A stretch of DNA of 64,000 nucleotides. It comes from Sordaria brevicollis. Taxonomy: Eukaryota; Ascomycota; Sordariomycetes; Sordariales; Sordariaceae. A model generated the notes under the pieces. That model was not told the DNA's origin and did no database searches. It was given only the letters and a program-made list of their open reading frames with translations. Position numbers and translations under genes: made by a program. Position 1 is the first letter of the stretch, and each line of letters begins with the position of its first letter. The stretch lies in NCBI GenBank assembly GCA_033439795.1, contig JAUTDP010000012.1, positions 186,001 to 250,000 of the forward strand. The letters are read 5' to 3'. This document shows positions 24,397 to 38,094 of the stretch, piece after piece.

Positions 24397-25980
24397 CGAA
24401 ATGGATAGCAGTTGGAGATAATTGCTGCGGTAATGGAAGGTTTACGGGTGAGTGTCTGTTGTGAAGGGCATCGTCTAAGGAGATGGCGGTCTACTGAGGT
24501 TTGAGGTGGAAATACCCTGCTTTTGAGTTACATACTTACTTTTCACTTGCTTCTTCTACTCTTAAAATCATACTTAACTACTGAGAGCAGTTTTATGTTC
24601 ATGGATTCAAAATGCGTTTTGTACTCTTCCGGTCAAGTGCTCGACTTCGACGTCTACCAGTAAATTAGGAAGAAGCGGTAACATTTTGGGTATCTCACTC
24701 TCTGCACGATGCGAATGCTCCTGTGACCACATGACCACTGACTTGGCTTCCATGTAAGGAGCCAAACACTCGAGTTCAATCAGACAGCTGGTTTTGGGCT
24801 CGAGGGGATTTGACACTCGCCAGCTGAGGTAAAATCATAGGTAGTAGTAGACGAATGCTGGCTCTCTCATATCCGGCCCATCTCGACTTTCTGCACCTAA
24901 CCATCTGGTCAACAGTCAACTGCTCCTTCAAATTTTGGTTTATCAAAGTTCCAACTGAAAACTTCATTGTTGCCTAGATAGCTCCTTCCCAGAATTACCT
25001 AAGAGACAGCACATAGAGCCAATCGTGCCTGCTCTCCCCCGATGCTTTGGGTCTTTAACTTCGAGTCTTTCTTGCGTTATCTCTTTTGCTTCTTTCCAGG
25101 GCTTCTTTCATGTGCCTTCACTTCATAGTCTATAGTGGTAAGAATAACTCTACCTGGCACTCAGCCAATGAGTGCTGATGAGCCTGCTTATAATTTCAGA
25201 ATCTGAATCTACTACCCCTATCTCTACCTGGTCCAGATTATCTGAGGCTTGAAAATACATTTTCATATATCGCATCATGTTTTTCTTGACTATGAGCAAA
25301 GCAGAAATACAGAGAAGGCATCCACAGTAACATAGAACTCGTCCGCACTCTATCAAAATCGAGCAAGACATTCATCTCCAAGCCTCACAGATCACAGGAT
25401 GGTTCAGTCTTTACACGTGTTTCCATCCTGTCAATACGTAGCGATTCATACATCGTATTAAATATGCCCGGAGTCAATAGTCTAGCCTGAAAAAGCATTC
25501 AATTGATAACCAAATAAGCTTCTCCGAGCTGACATGGAGTTGCGGACACAAGAGTGCCGTTGAAGAGGTGGTACATAGAGCTTGAGCAAAATCCCACCAT
25601 CTACATACGGATACACACACTCACAAAACTATATACGACATATGTAACCCCTCCCCGCTCGTGCATCCGAAGTAGGATAAATACTACCCGTAAAGATGCA
25701 AGTTATCGCTGATGGATACCACTCTACGCTTTCTAATACGTTTCTCACCTATCAAGATACTTTGCGCACCTACTTCTACGGATTATGTATCATCGAAGCG
25801 ATTGTGCTCCTATACGTGTTACTTCCGAGTTTTCTATCTGAGACACATTCATGTAGTGTGTTTCTGTTCCGCATTGCTTCGGAGCTCTACGTAGTGTGGA
25901 TGTGACGACTCACACGTTGGACGTAGACACATTTAGGTATAAGTGTGTGTGTAGTGTCGTAGTGCGTGTCTTTCTCTGAA

Positions 25981-26023
25981 ACAAAAAAAAAAACTAAAAA
26001 AAAAAAAAAAAAACAAAAAAAAC
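25981..26023 (+). repeat. A-rich low-complexity tract
   Basis: Three long A runs are broken by single C or CT bases. It has no associated gene and no obvious target duplication that would mark a retroposed sequence. Confidence 0.85.
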
Positions 26024-29000
26024 ATGCAAAGTTCGCAGCAACAACGATCCAGTCGGCAAAGAATCTGAAGCGGGGAATCGTCGTTGGCCACCTACGCTTC
26101 ATTGTCTATACAAGACGACATATCTGAATAGTGCGACAGACCTGAGCCGCATTGACATCGGCTCCAGATCAATATCTTTATTTCTCGTGCCATCCACCTA
26201 CAACTCGGGCTTAGGAAAGGTCACAGTCACATTGTCCACCATAAACGTCCGTCTTAAAACATCCCTTTTGGTATCAGATGACGTCCACGGACCCCTATCA
26301 CACAAAAGCCAAAAGAGCTCTCTGTTGCAACTTCGACTCCCTTTTTGGCAATGTACACTAGGGGTTTAGAGTTGATACCACTTTGTCTGTTCAGAAACAA
26401 CAAAGCGTCTTGTTTCAAGACGGTTGTCGCTTCCGAATACCGAAGTGATGGTGGTATGGTGGTCAGATGAATGAGGTCACATTCGTCTCTCTGGAGACGG
26501 GATCTGGGCGGGCGGTTACTTCGTATGTAACGGTGGTAGCTATGGGGGTTGGGGATGGGGTATAATAAATGGTTGATATTGAATGATTGAAGACCGGCTT
26601 CGATATAGTAAGGTAGGCTTGTTTGTTCATGACCGCCCATACGGTAGGATCCGAGTTGTTTTGTTTCAACCCGAATATTCCTAGACCTACTCGGACTAAG
26701 ACATGAACTGATCCATCGCAACGTAAGAGAGAGAGAAAAACCAAACGTCTAAAAGAATGAGAATGAGCCCAATGAAATGTTGATGTTGAGAGAAATCGCG
26801 CCAATTGACCAACCAAACTTCAAGGGCATCACACCGGCATTACGATCTTCGAAGAATATTGTCTTCCACATCTTTCAGCAGACTTCAGTTATCGTGACTT
26901 TCCAACTTCGGAAATATTAACCGGCGCATCGAAGGGAAAAAAGGAAATCAAACAAGAAATCAAACAACGGAACACAAAACAGCTGTACGAGGCCATCATG
27001 TGTTGCAAGTCGTACATAACGGAACAATTGTCCAATTGCTCGCTGCAGAGAAGCCGTCCGGTGTAACAGAACCCTAGGCCCTAGTACGTTCGGCAAGTTG
27101 AGCCCCAGGTCGGGAAGAAGAATACGACAAAGATGATGGATGAACTGCCGAGTAAGGAAAAAATGCCATCCATCGATTCGCCTACCGCTCGAAGCTGCCG
27201 TAGCTGTAGCTCCTTCGCTGCCCATCGTCGCTTCGAGCGCTTCGCCCGCCTCTATTGAGTTCGTTGGGGAATCGGAACGACACCTGAGCCGCATGCTTTC
27301 CTTTTTCGTGTTTGATGGTTTTCGCTACGCTCGGCGGGCTAGGCGCTGAGGGTCGGAAGGTCAGGGCCAGAATCAGGATTGTTCGGACGAGAAGAACCTA
27401 ACCAGATGGGAAACCGAGCGAAGCCCTTCGGTAAACTCATCATAATCGCCTCGGATTTCCTTATTTCAACTGTCGGTCTGGCAGCGGTCAACAAGTCCCC
27501 TTGTTCTTGCTTACCTGGTCCCATAGCTCCTAAGGCTGGGTTTCTCTTGTTCCTGAGACGACACGGATGCCCTAGGCCGGGCCAAACGGAGGCTCCACGC
27601 ACGGCCTTATGTCTTAGTTATTAACCCAGTCCGTGGTGCCTCGTCCATGTCAGCTAGGGGTAATTTGGCATCGAGATTCCGTGATGAGTACGACCGATGA
27701 ACCCATACTAGGCTGGCATCGGTTACGTAGGCGACGGTCGGCTTCGTCACACCACCGCGCACCACAATCCACTCGGACGCTATCGGCAGCGGTGTGACCG
27801 TTGGGGGAAACACGGAAAACTTCATCTTTCGAAAGGTTGTGTCCCCCGTGAGCCCCGTTCCGGAAAGTGGTCGAGGTGTCATTGATGTCTTAGACAAACA
27901 CCTGTCAAAATCATGCCTGGACCCAGTGATCGACAAATCCAGGAACGACTTTGTACCACTACTGTACGGCACATGTTGTACAGTGCCTGGCACTAGGAAA
28001 TGCGCCAACTTTTCTGCTCATTCGACGGCAAAGGATGCAAACTTGACATCTGGTGCCTTGCATCATTTTGCGCTTCTAGCGCAAAGCTAGAGATTTTATA
28101 GTGAGATAAGGCATGAAGCAGTACGAGACGGACTGTCAATATGTATTCCAATTTAAGAACGCAGCTGAAAGATGGTACAAACCACAGTGGGACGGGCTAG
28201 TGTGAGTGCTACCGAAACTTGCGGCTTCGGGTGATCGGGTCTCTTCAGTCGTAACGGGATGATGGTTTTGCCCTAACCTAAAGTGCTGAAACATGCGACG
28301 AAAAGCACAAGGGAATATCAAATTGGACAGAAGTTGCGAAGGTAGTAAAGAAACGCAGAGAAAAAAGAAAAGGAAGTGTGTCTGTCCAGTTACTCGTGCC
28401 ACGCCGCCCACTGGAAGGTGGGTTGCGTGGCACAAGTAGTTTCAACTCGCGGCTACGGTCTGCTAGCACTTGCAAGCCCAATAGAACCGTGCGTACCTTA
28501 CTTCGTTGCTCTCCATTGGATGAACACTGCAACAACATGCTGAAAGGGCCACAGAGCCTCCCGCAACGGCATGCTTCTTGGATCTCCAATAGGGACATAT
28601 CCAGGAGGGGCCACAGACCTCCACTGCTGGAGCTACCACGGCCCAGGGCCCCAGGGAACAATGTTTCGACACTTCCCCATCATCGCTTCGAGACTCTAGA
28701 GCAAGCCCTAGCTCGAGCTTTCTCTTGGCCGAAACACAGCATGGAAAGTCTCCAGGAATTGCTGACAGGGTACCATATAGTGAGGTTTAGCAAGAACAGA
28801 GCACGAGACAAAAGGCAACTAGTAAAGAGAGCTGAGGTTTACTTCCTGTCTCTGAAGAGATCTGCCAGCGCGATCATTGGGTCGTACAAAGTGAAGCTGT
28901 CGAATCCCGCCCCGTAGTACGACAGCGAAGCTGCCGCAATGTTCGGATAGCCTGTGTGACGGATTTGTAGGGATCAGCTTGTAAGCAGATTGCCCGTAAA

Positions 29001-29528
29001 AAGCAGGGACAAGCTCACGGACGAGAGAATTTTCATCCCATCACACCGCATCTCTCATCTCTTCGACTTGCGGGATACCTTGCTCCCCCACAAGCAGGCT
29101 CACTGCCGGTTCAGGATACCTAGCCAGCACAATGCCCACTCCAGGCGAAAACGGGAGTCTTATCGGAACGTAAACGGACAATGTACGCACCTCTTGTGGT
29201 TTGTACGCTTGCGCTTGTGGATATGCAATCGCAAGAAAAAACCTTTCTCTTTTTTTTCAGAGTCTGACAAAGCGATTGTTGAACTGTTGCTCCGTTATCC
29301 ACCACTGAAATCCACGCATGGCATCCACGCTTTCATGCACCTAATGGACACCATGCTAAGCGTTTACGTTAGGCGCGGCCGGGAACCTTCCCTTTCTTGT
29401 TCCTCTGCGGTTCTTTTTCCACTTCTGCTAATGCCTTTGGAGGATTCCGAGAGGCTCTTCGGGTTGTGGTGGAAATGTTTTGCGCGTTCCTAGGGGCCGT
29501 CGGGCACGCTATGCACGCGGTGGGTAAA

Positions 29529-29572
29529 GGAACCACGGAGCACGGAGCATCCACAATCTTGCTCCGTGTTCC
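29529..29572. repeat. Imperfect inverted repeat (hairpin)
   Basis: The left arm GGAACCACGGAGCA (29529-29542) pairs with the right arm TGCTCCGTGTTCC (29560-29572), with one bulged base and a 17-base loop. The loop begins with a further copy of CGGAGCA. Confidence 0.65.
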
Positions 29573-31272
29573 ACCAGACACGTTGGGGCCGATGCGGCCA
29601 GTAGAGAAGAATCCCGAGAGCCCCAGCAAAAGAATAACCTTGAGAGCTTCAGGAAACCGGTTGTTGCACCTCAATTGGAAGTTGGCCGAAACTGTGGGGT
29701 AAATACTGAGGACCCTCCCTTCATGAGGCATGGGGGGCCTAGAAACCCTTGAGAGCGGTGTCGCGCGGGGTTGAGGTTTCCATCACACCGGGTGTCCTTC
29801 CGACACCCAACTTGGGATGGCATCACGAGCCCCGGACTCATGTGTCCGACATTGTACTCCTACCATGTGAGGAGACCGGACCGGATTGGAGAATTTCCTC
29901 GCAAGAGTGAAGACAGCTCGGCACGCATGCTCGGAGCATGCCCCCATCGACGGCTCCGGGGAAAGACTGATGCCAAAAGGACCCGAGCTGACCGAGGCAT
30001 GGAGCCATTTTGCACATGCCCGAATCGTCACCACGTCCGTGAGGGGGCGCCGGCCTTGTGGGTTGAAAATGGAGTCTTAACCGACCCCTCACCGGGGATT
30101 CGCGGGCTACAATGCTTGCAAATGTTCGGATCCAGCACGTGGATTCTTGTGATGGGGTTTTGGGTGTTGAGTTTTAAGCCATCAATAGCGGAGAAGTTGA
30201 CTTGAAAACTGAAAGCTGAGGGCGTTTCATGACTCTATTGTTGCGGCATACATTTTGAGGTGTTTTCGGTCGACCACTTGATACGAAGATCCCAGGCTAA
30301 GTCATTATGTAAGTGAGAACCAGACGCGTAACTCTTCAGAAACTTTTAGCAAATACGTAAAAGGTTCATGCTAGTGTAGATTGCCATGAAGGTTCTTCTC
30401 TGTAGCACAACCTCCGTGTACTACATTGTTAGGAATGCATGGCGAATTAATCTTTGCAAGTGGCCCGGGCTAACGACGAATTGACCTTGTGTCTTCATGA
30501 CGTCCTTTTGACTTTGATTGTTCTGTAGTCAAGTGTCGTCACAGCGCGCACGCGGGTGGAACACTCACGGATAGTCTGTGGTGTAGTACTGTGTGCTGGA
30601 GCCAATATATTGGTTTCTGTTCGGCCTTCTCGGTCTATCAGAGCAATATTTGGAGGAGACGATGGCCAACGAGGACCTGTGCCGTATATCGACGGTACGC
30701 GTGCAGATCCAAAGAGCAACTGAATCATGTACGGAAGAGGCACATACATACCTATTTTCCTTATCAGATCTCGGCAGTTCTGGAGGAGGAAGATTCTTGC
30801 TCAGCTCTCCGCTCATCGGTGGACTTTGTGGGGCTGAAAGGAAACGGGTGCGAGCATGTTGACGCGATGGAAGACTCGTCAGGTTCTGGAGGCTCGCCTA
30901 GCGCCTCCATCTGTCTTGTGGAACTTTCTGCTGGAAGTTTTCAGTGGGTTTCTGGTGGATTGGGTTCGTAACAGGATGGATCTGCCCTGCAAGGGCAAGA
31001 TTGATGGCAAAGTCATCCTCGCGCAGAATCTTGCTGACACAATGATCCCATACCGTTGTGGGCTAGCCTTGAAGATGTCCACCAAACCATTTCGAGGTCG
31101 AAGCCCATGCCACCGTCTGGAAGCCTTTGCCCCTTTGTGGTTTGGCTTGGCAGGCCTGGTCAAGCTTGGGTTACGGCCATGCAGGGGCTGCGGCTGATAC
31201 GGCCAGTCTCCCGCGATCCAATAAGCAGGCAGATTTCGTGAAGAAGAGATGCAATCCTGCGCCCTCGCCGTA

Positions 31273-31441
31273 CTCGTCGGTTAGGGGCACAGACCATGGG
31301 CCGTGTGGGGCCTACCTTTGGGGGCCCGCTTCCAGCCAAGCCAACCTCCTCTCCTCGTCCCTCTGAGAGTCGGGAGTTTTACCTGTAACGCGCAAGCTCT
31401 ATAACGCTCCAGAATCTACACACAACAACAACTCTACCAAA
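31273..31441 (+). repeat. Left terminal inverted repeat, RIP-spared
   Basis: This pairs with 34478-34612. Shared blocks are CTCGTCGGTTAGG, AGCCAACCTCCTCTC, GAGAGTCGGGAGTTTTACC, TAACGCGCAAGCTCTATAACGC and CAACAACTCTACCAAA, in the same order and inverted orientation. A stretch near 31286-31338 is longer here and differs from the right end. CA and TG are frequent, unlike the element body. Confidence 0.88.
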
Positions 31442-34400
31442 TCTTCATTAAATTTTTTGTAAATAACCTCATTCTATTCGTTTCGTCGAGATTTATCGAT
31501 TGTATATATTTTTACTATACTTATCTTTAATCTAAAGGTTATATCCTATATAGAGAAGGCGGTTCGGTATTTTCTTATAAGTTAGACCGCGACCGTAACC
31601 CGATCTACTACATTTCGAACGAAGGCTAATATTAAAATTAAAAATAAAGGGAGAATTATATATAAAACCGTTAGCGAATTCTTTAACGTTAGCGAAATTA
31701 TCGTTAAGAAATATATAATATTTATTAAGGATAAAAAACCGTTATTAATAAATATAAATACCCACCGTTTAATTACGCTAACCGAAGAGGAAGATAAAGT
31801 ATTTAATATCGTAATTTAAATCGCTAACCGTAATTACTTCTTTATAATTAATTCCTCCCTTATTAAATTAGTTAATTAATTAAAGGATTAAAGATTATTT
31901 CCCCTATTTACTTAATTATATCGATAATAAGTAATTAAATAAAAGAAATAATATTTAGAGTTCGAATTTAAAACGGCTAATTTTAAAGATATAAAACGTA
32001 TAAGCGTAGAAGGCTAATTAAATTCCTTTAAAAATTGGTTTAAAGAGGTTAAAATTATTTATATTGGCTTTAATATTAAAGAAGAGAATATTTAAAATAT
32101 AAATAAGTTTCCCTTCTAAGTAGGGGAGATTAAAGGAATTATAAAGGTATTTCTTATTAATTTTATTTCCTATATTATTTTAATATAGTTTCTTTACTAA
32201 TTATTATAATAATAAATATTATTTATAAAGAATAGGGTACGTATAAAAAGGGTTATTTTTAATCCTAATAATAAAGAAAGTCTTATTATTATCGATATTA
32301 TATTAATTATAGTAAAGAATATACCCTCCTTCCTAATATTTAAAGCCTAAATTATAATAAGACTTAGATTTATTTTTTTTAAATGTAATTAACGTTAATT
32401 TACCCTAAATTAATAAATATAATAAATAAATTTAGGGTAATATATAAGCCAACTACGAAATTAATCCAAATGTAATTATAACCAATATTATAATTAAATA
32501 TAATAATACCCATCGAATTATATAATAGGTTAAGCACTTTAATAAATACTCCTTTAAACTATCCCCCTCCTTTAATAATATAATCGAGGAATAGTTTAAT
32601 ATATTACTAAATTGCCCCCCCCTTTCGAAAGATTAAAAGAAACTATTACGGTTATTATATTAATAAAACTAAAGGTATATAAAGTATTATTTATAAATAA
32701 ATTTAAAATTTATAAGGATTTTAATATTTTATAATATTATAATACCTTCGATATTATCCCTATAACGCTCCTATCTTATATTAATTATATATTCTAACTA
32801 TTCGATATAAAAGTATACTAAGTAATTAAAAAGGTTTACTAAAAGGCTTTAATTAATAAGATTACTAATAATACTATAATAATTAATCGTATAATATTTC
32901 TAAATAATTGGAAAAAGGTTAAAGAAATTGGGTTTATACGTAGTAATATTTATAAAGGGTAGGAAAAAATAAGGTTCTAACTATTTAAATTAAATATATT
33001 ACCGTTATTTATTTAATAATATAAATATAATTAATATATATATTATTATTATAAATATCCTTTTTAACTAATTGCGCGCATTTATTAAAATAAAATAGGA
33101 ACCCCTATTCTTTAAAAAATTCGAAGTTATTATACTATAGAAGGCTCTACGTACCTTCGAATCGCTAATTATTTAAAAGCGTATTAATATCGCTAACTCC
33201 CTATTAAAAAAGAATATTAATAACGCTAAAGTAGCGTTAAAAGTTTTTATTAATAATTAATAAATTATATTTAATTAATAAGAATTACAATTTCGCTATA
33301 TCGAAGCGGAAGTATAAAAATAAAACCCGCAACGCTATATTACTATTAAAAATAGGGCGTATATAAAAAAAATTCTAAATATTAAAATAACCGTTAAAAT
33401 ACTATTTAATATAAAAGAAAATTTTAAAGAAACTTAGCGAATAAATATAACTTTTATTAAAAAGATTACCCTCAATAAGAACCTTAATTTTAAATAGTAA
33501 TTACTACATAAGAGCTAAACTAAGAAAAAAAAGGATCCTATTCTTATTATTAATAAAATTCCCATCCTTAATAAAAACGGTCTTATTTTTATTACGAAAA
33601 ATAACCTAAAATACAAATACGTATTATACATAAAAAAAGGATAGGATAAAATTAAAAATAAAGGTAATAAAATTCGTCGTATTTATTTTACTAATTTATA
33701 AAGATAAGATTTCAATTTCTATATCCCTAAAATAAAGGTATAGAAGGCAATATAATTAAAATAGGATATAAAGGCATTTTTAGCTAACTTCGAAAACGAA
33801 GAGGATTAATAATTTAAAAAAATAGGGAAAATTACCCTACCTTTAATATACGAAGATTACGTACCTTTTAAAACCTATAGTAAAAAAAGGGTAAAGAAAA
33901 TTAAAAGGGGGAATTTTTCTTTAATAAAGATTATCCTAAGTAATAAGGTAGAAGAATTACCAAAATTCCCAATTTTATTAAAATACCCTTATTTAATTAC
34001 TAAAAGGGTAATAGAAATAAAACCTTCTTTAATAGGGCTTTTATTTATAGGATTAATTATATTAATACTTTACTTTCCTTTACGTAAAAAGACGAAGATT
34101 AAGCCCCCCCTTTCTAAGAAGGGGAAGGAGAAGGTTATTATAAATTTTAAAAAGGAAGAGGTTACTATAGTAATTATAACGGTAGTAGGGAAGAAATTAG
34201 AGCTATTTATTAGCCGTATACGGGTTATTATTATTATATTAAATAATTTTAATAATTTTAAAGGTATTAACGTAAATAAGGGTATAAATAAAAGTAAAGA
34301 ATTTAAATTTAAATTAGAAATTATCGTATAAATAGTAATATATACGGGCTACCTATAGTTTTTTAATACCACAATAATACATTACGACCTTTTTTTCAAT

Positions 34401-34477
34401 AAAAAAATAGTATTACCAAATAAAGCTAGTCTTTATAAGTAATCTGCATATTTCATCGTATTTTTGAGTGTGTTTTG

Positions 34478-34612
34478 GTAGAGTTGTTGTGTTGCGAGCG
34501 TTCTGGAGCGTTATAGAGCTTGCGCGTTATAGGTAAAACTCCCGACTCTCGAAGGGATTAAGAGAGGAGGTTGGCTGGACCCACTACATAGCCACAATAC
34601 CTAACCGACGAG
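34478..34612 (-). repeat. Right terminal inverted repeat, RIP-spared
   Basis: This is the reverse-complement partner of 31273-31441, about 35 bp shorter owing to an indel-rich segment just inside the outer 13 bases. The outer end CCTAACCGACGAG is followed by TA. Confidence 0.88.
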
Positions 34613-36806
34613 TACTGGTGAATGTTTGTGACCACAAAAGCTATACCAAACAACAGCATCTCAAAAGGGGGTCGGCGCAACCGTCCGTTGCTGATGACGA
34701 GTGTAGGTAATAGAGGCAACCGCATGGGCAATGAGGGAAACAATGTTGCGTCGTGACAATAGCCGGTCTGGTGGGTTTGGGTAATCGGAGAGTACCGTAA
34801 GTCCCTGAATGACTGTGTCTACGTTGCTGATGTGCCAACCCGCGCTATTCTAGGAGGTCGTCAGCAATGTCCCGCAATCAACTTTTTTGGCCGAAGCTCC
34901 TATCGTGTTCCACTGCGCTACGGGGGCGCCGATATCTTGTTTGAAGAGGTTTCGATACGAACTAATTATTGGACCGAGAAGTAGCCAGTCGGGACATTCC
35001 CAAGTGTCTGTGAGACATTGCCGCGTGCTTCATGCATTGGTTTGTGTCTTGTGAAGTTCTACTGTATTCCACCGCGCTGGTGCGTAGCTTCTTCGTTCAT
35101 TGGCAGAGATGGATATGTTGCGGATTGCTTTTCCACGTGTGTGTGCCAGTGTTTGTGTGGGCACCATGACGCAGGAAAATGGATGCAAAAATGGTGTTCC
35201 AAGAGCTGCCGACGTGGATTGCACGGTTCCTGTTCTTGCGCGCTGTCGGGAGGTTCGTGGGAGATTTACTGATCAGTGATCGGCGCGTGTTTGGTGATCG
35301 TCGACTGCACTGTCGGACTGCGAGAAAAGATACTCCGTAGTGTAGGGTTCCAGTCCGGTATGGGAAACGGTCCCGTGGTATCGAGATGTCCGGGGCATTG
35401 CTCAATGGATTTGTCAAGCATGATGGACGGGAGAATTCCCGTCTCCTGAGAAGACGTTGTTGAACAGAGATGGAACCATAGATGTCGTAATCATTCAACG
35501 GCAGTTGTGTTTGCTCAAAGTTCGAGTTGAAACAACTGTAGGGAAGCAGCCACCCAAGCAGTATGCCCTAACCCTTGCATGAGCTTGGCACTTACCTCCT
35601 TCTTCTTGCTCATCAAACAGTGCCATCGGCAACATCCGTTTTCACGGGCTGCTGTCACAGAAGCAGATAGTCGAGTAACAATTGCCCGTGCCGTATTGCG
35701 AGAGCTCAACAATCGGTTAGGGTGCTATTTGGTTCTGTAGACCGTTTGAACCTTCCTGCGTCCATCGCGAATGTCATTTTTGGTGTCTCTTTCCATGTCT
35801 CAGACTGCAAATTTGCTAGCAGGTGCAAGCCCGAGCTGGTTACTCGTTCCGACGGGACCGAAGCTGAGAATGGAAGCCGCGCCAACCTTTTTTCTCTTTC
35901 CATTTGGCTTCGACGCTAGACCTTCCTCATATCGCAACCTGCCCGATCCTGCACTCTGGTCTAACAGTTCGAGTCCATTCCATTTCCAGCACTCACTACG
36001 GGCAACGCCGACAGCGGTATCGGCAGCGTTTTCCCGCACACTCGAGGTACGAAAAACAGGCTAAGTTGAGTCTGATAACGATTCCCACTCTTCGACGTGT
36101 TGAAGAGCCTCCTCACCGAGCTGTCTCACTGTATGGACGGGAACTCAACGGCCAGCAGCCAAGGAAGCAACGGTTAACGGTTGTGAGGGTCCAGCTGCGT
36201 GTTGGGCCGTGTATCGCTGCGCCTGTTCTTCAAAGGGGATGGGATGCATTGCTTACAGTCAAGACTCTGATACGTATATGTCATCTCTTCAGTCTATTCT
36301 CATAGTTTGTTTTAATTCCTTGAGAGTTTTGGCTGCACGGCGTTGCCTCTGTGTTTTGGCACCTATGGAATGACGTCCAACCCCATGTCTCTAGAAACGG
36401 ACAGTCCTAAAGGCGCTATTGCACCGTTTTACAACCAACTAAACATAGTAGCACACTGCACGACTCGGACTGTGGGGGAAATTGCGACAACCATCATCAA
36501 TCATTATACCGAGGAAACCCCATTTACATTTTTCACGCAACACAACAACAATTACTGTGTCACCGACGACTTGAAGCCATGTGGTGGACAATGTGAACCA
36601 CATGGTGTGTTCCCGCTCTATCTCTCACACAGCATGCGGCGACGGCGGCGGTTGTATATCTCTCACCTCACCCACCAAAGACTCCATCGTGTCTCCAGGC
36701 TGATCTGCTCGCTGACCCTGATCATCAACAGAAAATCTCGAGCCAGTGGGTGAAGGGGAAGAGCAATTACCTAGCCAGGTGCTGATGGGCAAGATGAGCA
36801 AGATGG

Positions 36807-36839
36807 ACCAGCTTGGGACCAGCTTGGGACCAACTTGGG
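36807..36839 (+). repeat. 11 bp tandem repeat, three copies
   Basis: ACCAGCTTGGG occurs twice, followed by ACCAACTTGGG, head to tail. Confidence 0.9.
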
Positions 36840-38061
36840 AGCACATGGGCGTGGTGGCCATCGAGGTCCTCGGCAGATCAGATCAGCTTACCATGATCAT
36901 TTCATTCCTCGTCGCGCCACGCCAATCGATCATATTTGCGTGAAGCTCTCCTGGATCATGATTCGGCCTCGATTGGCGTTGGCTGCTTAGCTGAGCGATC
37001 TTCACCCGGCTCGAGCCGCTGTACCTGCAGCCAAGTGCCCAAGTCAGTTAAGGCCAGGTACGCAGCAAGGAACTTTGGGTAAGGTAGGTACGTACCCCAT
37101 TCTCCCCCGAGGCATTTTAGGCCTGAACAGTGAAATCCCGTCATCTTAACAATCTGCATGAGATGCAGCTCCGTAATGAGCTTACAAGAGGATCGTCGCT
37201 GGTAATGCTGGCAATAACCTCACTCAACTAGCGTCACGACCAACTGAATGGCCCAATGGCCTTCAAGGAAGCTTTGTCGTGGGCGACCGTTTTATTTCCA
37301 TTCAGGTCGGCGACCTAATTGACCCTTAGAACACCGGCGCCGTCAGAGTTGAGCCCCAAAAACCGAGAACCCCTCCTCTTCGCCCCATCTTGGGAAAACC
37401 GCGCGGGCGGTCGTGTTTCAAGCTAACGCACCAGACCGCGACTTTGGGGTTGGATTGAGGGACCACCGGTCAAGCCCCGCCCATCTCAATTGGGACCTAC
37501 CTTACGAGGCACCATCACCGACTTGCATACAGATCCTTATGCCTAGGCATTATTGGGGGATTCTGCTCGTGGTTTTTGTCGTTACTGATGACAGCATGTG
37601 AGCGGGACGTCGCTTGTGCTTTTTGCTTTCGCCTCTCTGCATGCCATGTCAAAACCACTGGAGGTAAAGAAAATCCAACGACACAGCAGCTTGTTGGTCC
37701 TGCTGAAAGCGGGCGAGACGACGGCAACAGCTTATAACCTCGATATTAAATACCCGCGTGCAACCAAGGACGGGAAACGAGTAAGTACTCTGGGTCGACT
37801 AATTATATCTTGTCAGCGCTGCAGCGTATTGCCTTTCGCAAGTCGCCGTTGTGTACCTGTATCACCAAACCCGTGGCACCCTCGCTCGTTCCCATGGTAC
37901 TCAGGATATCCCATGCTTGCTTCCCCGCGCCGAGGTAGTAATTTCAGCGATTGAGCTGTAGCTATCAATTTCCGCAAGACTTTGCCTTTCTGGAATGGCC
38001 TTTTGGAAAACCCAACAGTCTGTCACGTCCACGTCAAGTGCAAGTAGCGAGTCCTCGCTTC

Positions 38062-38063
<2 letters not shown>

Positions 38064-38093
<30 letters not shown>
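38064..38093 (+). repeat. (TG)15 microsatellite
   Basis: An uninterrupted TG dinucleotide run lies in gene-poor DNA. Confidence 0.95.

Positions 38094-38094
<1 letters not shown>

Larger units (their letters stand above)
24216..31272. other. Gene-poor region of normal composition
   Basis: The first part holds the receptor 3' UTR. No exon chain with a recognisable product was found across ~7 kb on either strand. Contents seen are an A18 tract (24379-24396), an A-rich low-complexity tract (25981-26023) and an imperfect hairpin at 29529-29572. The longest open frame (28378-28917, 179 codons) has no family resemblance and an uneven composition. CA/TG are present at normal levels, so this is not RIP-mutated. 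It may hold unrecognised lineage-specific or noncoding transcripts. Confidence 0.5.
31273..34612 (+). mobile_element. Tc1/mariner-superfamily (pogo/Fot1-like) DNA transposon, RIP-inactivated
   Basis: The element has inverted ends CTCGTCGGTTAGG (31273-31285 and reverse complement at 34600-34612), each bordered outside by TA (31271-31272, 34613-34614), the target duplication of Tc1/mariner elements. Inside, read through stops, about 31,740-31,800 resembles a CENP-B-type helix-turn-helix (NTHR then LTEEEDK). About 32,030-32,120 resembles the start of a DDE domain: WF near 32,037, then a mutated form of N-M-D-E-x-G-F followed by VG. The body (about 31,505-34,370) is RIP-saturated, with nearly no CA or TG. 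The coding frame runs on the + strand. I place it with pogo/Fot1-type elements because of the CENP-B-like domain; the family is unnamed. Confidence 0.82.

Noticed and set aside
28378..28917. 179-codon + strand ORF
   Set aside because: No recognisable domain, no convincing start context or introns; low-complexity Arg/Ser/Pro N-half looks non-coding. Kept only as a remark on the gene-poor region.
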